A stretch of 64,000 nucleotides of DNA, taken from positions 1,240,001 through 1,304,000 of the forward strand of contig OZ252262.1 in assembly GCA_965249965.1 (NCBI GenBank), in the 5' to 3' direction. This DNA comes from HXMU1420-13 sp965249965 (lineage in GTDB: Bacteria > Bacteroidota > Rhodothermia > Balneolales > Balneolaceae). Shown piece after piece: positions 18,252-25,148 of this stretch (the first letter of the stretch is position 1; every line of letters begins with the position of its first letter). The notes under the pieces are model-generated. The model was given only the letters and a program-made list of their open reading frames with translations. It was not told where the DNA came from and searched no databases. A program made the translations under genes and the position numbers.

Positions 18252-19510
18252 AGCTGTAACTCAAGCGTCATTTCTTCGCCATCCCTTAAAATGGTGATGG
18301 TGGTTAACTGACCTTTTTCGAGGGTGTTTAATGCACCCATATAGCCGTAAATGTCTTCCAATTCTACACCACCTAACCCGATAATCACATCGCCGGAAAC
18401 GAGGCCTGCATTTGCTGCAGGTTGGCCAGGATTAGTCCCGGTAATTTTCATCCCTTTTCCATCATAGCCGTAATCCGGTAAAACGCCCAAGGTTGGACCT
18501 TCCAAACGCATACTTTGGCGTTGTTCGCCCGGCGCTTCGATAAACGCCATTTGCTCTTTATCTATCGAATCAAGGTATTGAACCACACGAGTTAAATGAT
18601 TCATAGCAGCTGCAATTCCTTCATAATTTATATAATCCACATCATCAGAAGGGCGGTGATAATCAGAGTGAGTATCGGTGAAATAGTGCAATACCGGAAT
18701 ATTTTTATAATAAAATGAAGTGTGATCTGATGCTCCGGTTCCGTCTTCCACTAAATCAAGATTTAACGAATCGGTGTTCGCTACCAATAGAATATCTTCC
18801 CAATCGGCAGAGGTTCCCGTACCGAAAATAATCAGTTTTTCATTTTCCATTCGCCCAATCATATCCAAATTGATCATGGCAACTGCATTCTCTAGTTCAA
18901 CTGTAGGTTTATCCACATAATGCGCTGAACCAAGAAGTCCCATTTCCTCACCAGAAAACGCCAAAAACAACATATCGGTGGTTGGTCGATACTCACTAAA
19001 ATACTCTGCAAGTTCAATTAACCCGGCAGTTCCGGACGCATTATCATCAGCACCGTTGTGGATTCGTGGAGTTTCACCGCGGTACAAAGAACCAAACTCG
19101 CCATAGCCAAGATGGTCATAATGTGCTCCAACGATGATCAGCTCATTAGAGTCGCCGGTTCCCTGAAGCAACCCGGCAACATTTTTAGAAAGTCTCTTTT
19201 CTCCGGATGAATCTGTTGCATGGGGATTGTTCAGAATCGCAGTATTGATGGTGAATTCCTGAAAAAATGTTTGATCATCGCCGGCTGGTTCCAGACCATA
19301 ATCACGGAATAAATCAGCGATATAATTGGCGGCTTTGGCTTCATCAGCCGTTCCGGCTTCTCGGCCGTTTAATTCATCGGCAGCCAAAAACTCAATGTGT
19401 GTTTTAATGTCTTCAGCATTAATATCACTGTTAGAATTTGTACTTGATTGAGGTGAGCAAGCAATTATTAATAGTACAGCAATGGTCGAAAAACTAGAGA
19501 GAACTTTCAT
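18248..19510 (-). CDS. M28-family zinc aminopeptidase with PDZ domain
   Basis: Predicted envelope aminopeptidase of 420 aa with a lipoprotein signal (VLLIIACSPQ). M28 zinc-site segments appear in order: GAHYDHLG, HNGADDNASG, FSGEEMGLLGSAHY, INLDMIGR and HSDYHRPSDD, giving the His, Asp, Glu-Glu, Asp and His residues of the di-zinc centre. A PDZ domain follows from about residue 330 (PTLGVLPDYGYDGKGMKITG to the end), with a GLVSGDVIIGLGG core. First gene of the three-gene operon with the TonB-C and TPR lipoproteins. The last four bases overlap the next start. Confidence 0.92.
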   Translation of the reverse strand: MKVLSSFSTIAVLLIIACSPQSSTNSNSDINAEDIKTHIEFLAADELNGREAGTADEAKAANYIADLFRDYGLEPAGDDQTFFQEFTINTAILNNPHATDSSGEKRLSKNVAGLLQGTGDSNELIIVGAHYDHLGYGEFGSLYRGETPRIHNGADDNASGTAGLIELAEYFSEYRPTTDMLFLAFSGEEMGLLGSAHYVDKPTVELENAVAMINLDMIGRMENEKLIIFGTGTSADWEDILLVANTDSLNLDLVEDGTGASDHTSFYYKNIPVLHYFTDTHSDYHRPSDDVDYINYEGIAAAMNHLTRVVQYLDSIDKEQMAFIEAPGEQRQSMRLEGPTLGVLPDYGYDGKGMKITGTNPGQPAANAGLVSGDVIIGLGGVELEDIYGYMGALNTLEKGQLTTITILRDGEEMTLELQL

Positions 19511-19591
19511 GTGCGAATAGGATTTTAATTCAGCCTGAAAGGTACGGTTGTTTTATGAATATTTTTGGAAGTGTAAATAGATTTTCAACTC

Positions 19592-19623
19592 TTGATAATT
19601 GTTAAGAAACCTCACTAACTTAG
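19592..19623 (+). promoter_or_regulatory. Candidate Bacteroidota-type promoter before the riboswitch
   Basis: TTG at 19592-19594 and TAACTTAG at 19616-19623 resemble the -33 TTG and -7 TAnnTTTG elements of Bacteroidota, with one mismatch and a 21-base spacer. The position just upstream of the aptamer fits, but the match is weak. Confidence 0.35.
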
Positions 19624-19627
19624 CGTA

Positions 19628-19708
19628 TCGGTTGGGGGTGTCACGCCACGGCGTGACTGAGATTATACCCTACGAACCTGATCCGGATAATACCGGCGGA
19701 GGGAAACC
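19628..19708 (+). ncRNA. TPP (thiamine pyrophosphate) riboswitch aptamer
   Basis: The conserved THI-element blocks are all present in order. They are GGGGTG at 19634-19639; the P3 hairpin TCACGCC/GGCGTGA at 19641-19656; CTGAGA at 19657-19662 followed by TTATACCC; GAACCTGATC ending at 19683; and GGATAATACCGGCGGAGGGA at 19685-19704. Thiamine pyrophosphate binding is expected to switch off the downstream TonB-dependent receptor. This is a very strong match to the RNA family and implies that the receptor imports thiamine or a precursor. Confidence 0.95.
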
Positions 19709-19733
19709 AGATTGCCAATCACGCATTCGTTTG

Positions 19734-19769
19734 CCTCCTCCATTAATCAACTAATTATTAATTGGAGGA
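19734..19769 (+). promoter_or_regulatory. Shine-Dalgarno-sequestering hairpin of the TPP riboswitch
   Basis: TCCTCCATTAAT (19736-19747) pairs with ATTAATTGGAGGA (19757-19769), giving 12 base pairs with one bulged T and a nine-base loop. The 3' arm contains the GGAGG ribosome site (19764-19768), three bases before the receptor ATG. GGAGG inside the aptamer (19698-19702) could instead pair with CCTCC in the 5' arm when TPP is absent, freeing the ribosome site. Translation-level control is therefore likely; the alternative pairing is inferred. Confidence 0.8.
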
Positions 19770-19771
19770 AT

Positions 19772-22060
19772 ATGTTAACCAACATGTTATCCCGACTTTC
19801 AGTAGTCGTTATTTTATCATTTCTATTCATCATCAGTGCAGAAGCACAAACTATTCGAGGCGTTGTATTAGATGCCGAAACGCAAGAACCACTTGCAGGA
19901 GCAAATGTAGTTTTAGTGAGCTCACAAAGTGGAACTGCCACGGGATTTAATGGCTCTTTTGAACTCCGTGCCAGAATCGGAGACGAACTACAAGTGAGTT
20001 TTGTGGGATATCAAACACAAAGTCTTACCGCTTCTAATGACATGGAAATACAATTGGTGTCTACGATTAGTCTAGAACAGATGATTATTTCAGCTGTTCG
20101 GGCAAAAGCCATCGACCCGGTTACTCAAAGCACGATTTCTAAACGAGAAATTCAACGGGAGTACCAGGGTGAACAACCTATTTTCTACCTCGAACGACTA
20201 ACGCCTTCGATCACTTCTTTCTCAGAATCCGGAACTCGATCGTTTAATGGCGGTCAAATGAGGCTTCGTGGAATTGGCCAGGAGCGGATCAATATCACCT
20301 TAAATGGTGTTCCCTTAAACGATATGATCGATCATGGGGTGTTCTTTTCAAACTTCACGGATATAAGTGGCAGTTTTGAATCGGTACAGGTTCAACGAGG
20401 GGTTGGAACCAGCACTAACGGAGTGGCTTCTTATGCCGGTTCAGTGAATTTCGAATCGGTGAATTTAGAAACTCAAAAAAGAGGAGGAAGCGTCCAAACC
20501 GGGATTGGATCCTTCGCCACATCCCGCTTAAACGCTCAGGTAGCTTCTGGGTTAGTAGACGATAAATGGGCATTTTTCAGCAATTTTAGTAAGATTCAAT
20601 CAGATGGGTACCGCGATAATACATCAACCGATGGGTATTCCTTCTTTTTCTCGGGAGGATATTTTGGGGAAAAAGATCTGATCAAAATTAATTCGTTTGA
20701 TGCAAGATCTAAAAACGGGTTAGGGTATTTAGCAGTAGCAGAGGCGGATTTAGAAATTGATCAAACAATCAATTATCTGAATGAAAATGACAAAGACGAT
20801 TTTGGTCAGCGTTTTGTGCAAATCCAGCATACACGACTATTCTCTGAGGATTTTTCAACCACTAGCTCGTTGTATTATGGTGGAGCATCAGGTGATTATT
20901 TTTATACCTATCCTGACGGTGTCGGAGGATTTGATCAAATCAACTATCCACTTAGAAACGACCATTATGGATTGATGATTAATGCCGATTATTCTGCTAA
21001 TGATAACCTGGATCTGACAACTGGTATTCATTTATACCAATTTGATCGTACAAATGAAGAGTCGATCACTCCGGATTTTGAAAATCCATATTACAAAGAG
21101 ACATCATCCAAAAATGAAATTAGTTGGTTTGGTCGGGCAGATTGGTCGAAGGATAAATTATTAGTGACTGCTGATGTTCAGTTCAGAACGATGGAGTTAA
21201 GTATCCAACCGGATTACAATTTCATTGGTATTGCACCAGAGGGTGATATTGTGAAAAACTGGACCTTCATCAATCCGAGATTAGGTGTTACTTATCGAAT
21301 GAGCGATGCAACTTCGGTGTATGCTTCTGTTGGTAGAACCGGCCGCGAACCAACCAAAATTGACATTTTTGGTGGATTTAATTTAGGAGCTGCAAATTAC
21401 GATGAAGCTCGTTCTGATGGATTTGATCCCGAATATGTAACCGATATAGAAGCAGGTTTAAAAGCGAATTTCCAAAAATTAGCAATAGCTGCAAACCTCT
21501 TCTATATGGATTTTACTGACGAAATAGCTCCAATTGGTGAGGTGCTGGCTTTTGGCGTTCAGCGAAGGGAAAACATTGAAAGTAGCTACCGGGCAGGCAT
21601 AGAGTTGGAGTGGGCGTACTTGCCTATTGGAGAATTAACTCTTACGGGTAATGCGACCTTTATGCAATCAGAAATTGAATCGTTTACCGATGGATCAGGT
21701 TCAATTTTCGAGAATGTGCAGCCTGTGTTAACGCCAGAATTCATATTCAATCAAAATGCTGAATATGTAATCGGAAATGGATTAGTTGTTGGTTTAACCG
21801 CTCAATATGTAGGGGAATCCTATTTGGCCTTAGACAATCAACCCGATGATATTTTACCATCGGCCTTTGTAATGGATAGTTTCCTTTCATTCGGATACAA
21901 AAATGCGGAGCTGAAGCTTCAGATTAATAATCTACTAGATGAAACGTACTATTCAAGCGGCGTTCCTGTGGATGTTGATTTTGATGGAACCAACGACGAT
22001 CAGGGATATTTTGTAAATGCAGGCCGTAACTTCTTTTTGAACCTGACCCTGAATTTCTAG
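19772..22060 (+). CDS. TonB-dependent outer membrane receptor, probable thiamine uptake
   Basis: 762-aa outer membrane receptor. The ATG at 19772 follows GGAGGAAT directly and gives a normal signal peptide (ending SAEA); an upstream TTG frame from 19712 overlaps the riboswitch and is rejected. Mature residues about 25-100 are a carboxypeptidase-regulatory-like beta domain (RGVVLDAETQEPLAGANVVL). The plug follows (LERLTPSITSFSESG, MRLRGIGQERINITLNGVPL, VQVQRGVGTSTNG), then a 22-strand-type barrel ending GRNFFLNLTLNF. The TPP riboswitch upstream points to thiamine or related pyrimidine/thiazole compounds as cargo, as described for riboswitch-linked receptors of Bacteroidota. No pnuT or thiamine kinase gene follows. 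Confidence 0.9.
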   Translation: MLTNMLSRLSVVVILSFLFIISAEAQTIRGVVLDAETQEPLAGANVVLVSSQSGTATGFNGSFELRARIGDELQVSFVGYQTQSLTASNDMEIQLVSTISLEQMIISAVRAKAIDPVTQSTISKREIQREYQGEQPIFYLERLTPSITSFSESGTRSFNGGQMRLRGIGQERINITLNGVPLNDMIDHGVFFSNFTDISGSFESVQVQRGVGTSTNGVASYAGSVNFESVNLETQKRGGSVQTGIGSFATSRLNAQVASGLVDDKWAFFSNFSKIQSDGYRDNTSTDGYSFFFSGGYFGEKDLIKINSFDARSKNGLGYLAVAEADLEIDQTINYLNENDKDDFGQRFVQIQHTRLFSEDFSTTSSLYYGGASGDYFYTYPDGVGGFDQINYPLRNDHYGLMINADYSANDNLDLTTGIHLYQFDRTNEESITPDFENPYYKETSSKNEISWFGRADWSKDKLLVTADVQFRTMELSIQPDYNFIGIAPEGDIVKNWTFINPRLGVTYRMSDATSVYASVGRTGREPTKIDIFGGFNLGAANYDEARSDGFDPEYVTDIEAGLKANFQKLAIAANLFYMDFTDEIAPIGEVLAFGVQRRENIESSYRAGIELEWAYLPIGELTLTGNATFMQSEIESFTDGSGSIFENVQPVLTPEFIFNQNAEYVIGNGLVVGLTAQYVGESYLALDNQPDDILPSAFVMDSFLSFGYKNAELKLQINNLLDETYYSSGVPVDVDFDGTNDDQGYFVNAGRNFFLNLTLNF

Positions 22061-22078
22061 CCTCTTATTTCAAGGATG

Positions 22079-22132
22079 AAGCGCTTTGTCCCTGCATAAA
22101 GCGTTTCGTCCCATCTTTTTGCAGCTCGTCAC
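22079..22132 (+). promoter_or_regulatory. Three 20-bp-phased direct repeats, candidate LytTR operator
   Basis: GCGCTTTGTCCC (22081-22092), GCGTTTCGTCCC (22101-22112) and GCAGCTCGTCAC (22121-22132) share GC..YTYGTCmC and start exactly 20 bases apart. They lie 34-85 bases before the kinase-like gene whose operon encodes a LytTR regulator. LytTR proteins bind pairs of direct repeats on one DNA face, so these may be its own operator. This is inferred from spacing. Confidence 0.5.
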
Positions 22133-22165
22133 AAACTAAGGTTCCGCATTTCTTCGTTACTCATA

Positions 22166-23281
22166 TTGTACAATAAAACGAAGGTTTTGCGGAGGTTCAC
22201 CGACTACATAATTCTGATTGCCACGGCAGTCATCTTCACGCTCTATCATGCAGTGTTAACTTCGTTGGTCATTTCAGCCTCCGAAGAACTGGAATTAAGG
22301 TTCAGCTACATTTTTGGGGTCGAGTTGCTGGCCTTTCTTCCAGTGGCTTTAGCGATGTTAATCATCATCTGGGTGAGTAAAATTTCACCTCGATTATTTT
22401 CAAGCTTTAGCGCTCCAGTGGTTTCGTTTCACATAATAATGGCTACCGGATTATTCGTAATTCATGCTATTTGGCAGTCCTTCATAAATGCCTCTTTCTT
22501 TGGTTCGCCTTTTAATGCCCAGGAAATTATCGACGATTTTATGGGTTTTTTGGTGATGCGTTTTTTCCTTTACATCATCATAGTAGGATTGGTTAGTGGG
22601 ATCGTAAAATTGAGAGAAAACAGACGAGCGGCATCTAAGAGCTCAAGGCTTCAGATGGAATTGCAAAAGGCAAAAATGAAGGAACTGGAGCTTAAAATGA
22701 ACCCTGAAATCATCTATCCAAACTTAGGGTATATCAAAATGAATGCCGAACACAGTCCGGAATCTGCCTCTCAAATGGTGATTTTAATGGCGGGTTTACT
22801 CAGAAAATTGGTAGATAATCTCGATTCAGAAAAAATAAAGTTAGGCGACGATGTTCAGTTTTTTCGGATGTATATCAATATGGTTAACCTGAGACTTAAA
22901 CGAGTGATTGAGACTTCGGTAGATATTCAGGGGATTCATACCCAAGCCAGGGTGCCTTCTATGGTGTTAATGGTTCCTTTTCTAGAAGAATTGTTCTTTG
23001 GCAAATATAGCACCTACTTAGATTCAGTAAACAAGATAACCTATCAGGTTTCTAGAATAGATCGCACAAAAACAAACATATCACTTCTTTTTCAGCCGCT
23101 GAACAGTCTGGAAGGTCTTCAGGATGCATTCGAAAATGAAACCATGATCAAGCTCATAAATCAACAGCTGGATCAGTTTACATCGAATAAATTTCATTTC
23201 GATGTATCCATTCTGCATGGAAAGCTGGTTTTACACATGAGTATTTTTTCATCGTCTAAAGTTGGAGAAATGCATGGTTAA
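22166..23281 (+). CDS. LytS-like membrane protein lacking kinase residues (pseudokinase)
   Basis: 371 aa starting at TTG; no better start is seen. Four hydrophobic helices occupy residues about 15-155. A helical linker (LQMELQKAKMKELELKM) then leads into a LytS/His_kinase-like region. The normal NPHFLFN phosphoacceptor block reads NPEIIYPNLGYI, so the His is Glu. The expected VENSIKHA N-box is replaced by LEELFFGKYST, and no glycine-rich ATP lid is visible. The fold order otherwise parallels the intact kinase encoded next (overlap of eight bases with its ATG). It is probably a sensor or regulatory partner of that kinase rather than an enzyme. An ordinary diverging pseudogene is unlikely, because the frame is fully open. 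Confidence 0.75.
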   Translation: MYNKTKVLRRFTDYIILIATAVIFTLYHAVLTSLVISASEELELRFSYIFGVELLAFLPVALAMLIIIWVSKISPRLFSSFSAPVVSFHIIMATGLFVIHAIWQSFINASFFGSPFNAQEIIDDFMGFLVMRFFLYIIIVGLVSGIVKLRENRRAASKSSRLQMELQKAKMKELELKMNPEIIYPNLGYIKMNAEHSPESASQMVILMAGLLRKLVDNLDSEKIKLGDDVQFFRMYINMVNLRLKRVIETSVDIQGIHTQARVPSMVLMVPFLEELFFGKYSTYLDSVNKITYQVSRIDRTKTNISLLFQPLNSLEGLQDAFENETMIKLINQQLDQFTSNKFHFDVSILHGKLVLHMSIFSSSKVGEMHG

Positions 23282-24365
23282 GAAGTTGCTATATATAAAA
23301 GGGTCGCGCGCATTTCTAATAACGGTAGCTGTACTTTATTTCATGGTTCTATTCTCTGCGGATTTATATTTCATGGAATTGTACCTAACAAGTTCGCTGG
23401 TCACCATTTTTCTGTATACGGGACTATATTTCATTATTCCACTTGGGCTGATGCCATTCGTAATCTGGTTTTCACTCCAAAACCCATTATTTAAATCGTG
23501 GACTCATCTGCTAACACATATAATCGTTAGCCTGATATATGTGGGGTTGTTTATTCTGTTGGCACAGTTTTTCAGAATGGCTATTGATGGATATTTCATG
23601 TTCAATGAATCCTGGGAATACATCATCTCATCATTAAGTCGACAGTTCCTGGTTTCCGGTTCAATGGCTTTTCTATCGTATTGGGGAATTGTAGTGCTTT
23701 CAGGACTTCAGGTATATTTTGCTGAAGTAGCAGAAATAACTAACCGGGCTAATCAACTAGAGGAAAAACTTTCATTGGCAACTCTTTCTGCATTAAAAGC
23801 CCAATTGAAACCTCATTTCTTGTTTAATACGCTAAATATGGTGGATTTCTTAATCCATACAAATCATAAGAAAGCGATTGAAACCCTTGAAAAACTTGAA
23901 GACTTAATAAAATCTACGTTCGATGAACATCAGCCGAATACTTGTACACTAAGTGAGGAACTGGATTTTTTAAATAAATATCTGGAAATAGAAAAAGCCC
24001 GGTTCAAACACCGCTTAGAAATTGAGCTCGATATCGATCCCAACACCGAGAATTTGAAAATCCCTTGCTATTTAGTTCAGCCATTGGTTGAAAATTCGAT
24101 TAAACATGCGGTGGGCAAGATGCTTACAAAGTGTACCATCAAAATTAAATCTGCCTTACAAAATGATCGGTTATTGGTGGATATCCTTGATACCGGGACT
24201 TCAACTTTGCCAAAAAAATCGACTCTAACATGGGGCGTTGGATTAAAAAATATCGACGAGCGTTTAAAACTATTTTATGGCCCAGACGCGGTCTTGCAGA
24301 TTGGATATCGGCAAGAAGGTGGCTTTAAATCATCCATAATCATCCCAAAAAAATACCTACTATGA
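23274..24365 (+). CDS. LytS/YehU-type sensor histidine kinase
   Basis: 363-aa inner membrane kinase. GGAG at 23264-23267 sits six bases before the ATG at 23274, which overlaps the preceding stop; the TTG at 23262 is less likely. Four transmembrane helices cover about residues 15-150. The His_kinase domain reads LKAQLKPHFLFNTLNMVDFL with an intact phosphoacceptor His, followed by the HATPase N-box PLVENSIKHAVG, LLVDILDTG and WGVGLKNIDERL. It should phosphorylate the LytTR regulator whose ATG overlaps its stop (ATGA). No extracytoplasmic sensor domain is present, so sensing may use the membrane helices or the upstream kinase-like partner. Confidence 0.92.
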   Translation: MVKKLLYIKGSRAFLITVAVLYFMVLFSADLYFMELYLTSSLVTIFLYTGLYFIIPLGLMPFVIWFSLQNPLFKSWTHLLTHIIVSLIYVGLFILLAQFFRMAIDGYFMFNESWEYIISSLSRQFLVSGSMAFLSYWGIVVLSGLQVYFAEVAEITNRANQLEEKLSLATLSALKAQLKPHFLFNTLNMVDFLIHTNHKKAIETLEKLEDLIKSTFDEHQPNTCTLSEELDFLNKYLEIEKARFKHRLEIELDIDPNTENLKIPCYLVQPLVENSIKHAVGKMLTKCTIKIKSALQNDRLLVDILDTGTSTLPKKSTLTWGVGLKNIDERLKLFYGPDAVLQIGYRQEGGFKSSIIIPKKYLL

Positions 24366-25126
24366 TTAAAACAATTTTGGTAGATGATGAAGATCATGCC
24401 TTAAATCGACTTAATTATATGCTACAGGATCAGCCTAATATCGACGTAATAGCACGTTGTAATAATGGCATTCGAGCGATCGAGGAAATCAAGAAGCATG
24501 AACCGGATTTGGTATTTCTAGATATTGAAATGCCAGAAGTAAATGGATTTGATGTTATCAGCAACATGGAGGTAGAGAATCCGCCGATCATAATTTTCGT
24601 GACTGCATTTAGCGAATATGCAGTAAAAGCATTTGAAGTAAACGCTTTGGATTACGTTCACAAACCATTCGATATGGATCGACTTCGAACCGCCATAGGC
24701 AAAGCAGAAAAGCAGCTTAAAAATTACAATTCCGATGAGGTGAGAAGACAAATTGAAGCATTGCTGGATTCGAAAGATGAGAAATCTTCTGCGTTGGATA
24801 GATTTGTTTTGAAGAGCAATGGCAATATTTACATAGTAAAAGTACAAGATGTAATGTGGATTGAAGCTTCCGGCAATTACATTAACATTGTTACCGAAAG
24901 AAAAAAGTATCTGTTACGTAGCACATTGGCATCTGCAAAAGAGAAACTAGACAGTGAAAAATTCTATCAAATCCACCGTTCTACGATCGTAAATCTAGAT
25001 TACGTTGCAAGGATTGAGGAAGGAATTTACGGTGATTTTTTGGTGGTCATGCAAAATGAGCATGAATTAAAAATGAGCCGGAATTATAAAGACCTACTAG
25101 ATAACTTTAAAATGCACTTCAAGTAG
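24362..25126 (+). CDS. LytTR-family response regulator
   Basis: 254-aa cytoplasmic transcription regulator. The receiver domain starts IKTILVDDEDHALNRL with the acidic pair, has the phosphorylation site Asp in DLVFLDIEMPEVNG (about residue 54), Thr in IIFVTAFSEYAV and Lys in YVHKPFD. The LytTR DNA-binding domain spans about 150-254 (FVLKSNGNIYIVKVQDVMWI, YINIVTERKKYLLRSTL, FYQIHRSTIVNLDYV). It overlaps the kinase gene by four bases, so the two are translationally coupled. The phased repeats at 22079-22132 are a candidate binding site. Confidence 0.94.
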   Translation: MIKTILVDDEDHALNRLNYMLQDQPNIDVIARCNNGIRAIEEIKKHEPDLVFLDIEMPEVNGFDVISNMEVENPPIIIFVTAFSEYAVKAFEVNALDYVHKPFDMDRLRTAIGKAEKQLKNYNSDEVRRQIEALLDSKDEKSSALDRFVLKSNGNIYIVKVQDVMWIEASGNYINIVTERKKYLLRSTLASAKEKLDSEKFYQIHRSTIVNLDYVARIEEGIYGDFLVVMQNEHELKMSRNYKDLLDNFKMHFK

Positions 25127-25148
25127 GTAATAGAACATCACCTTCATT

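Noticed and set aside
19712..19771. Receptor start at TTG 19712.
   Set aside because: It overlaps the end of the riboswitch and lacks a ribosome site; ATG 19772 follows GGAGG and gives a proper signal peptide.
22166..23281. Normal active histidine kinase in the first LytS-like gene.
   Set aside because: The phosphoacceptor His and the ATP-binding N-box residues are both absent.
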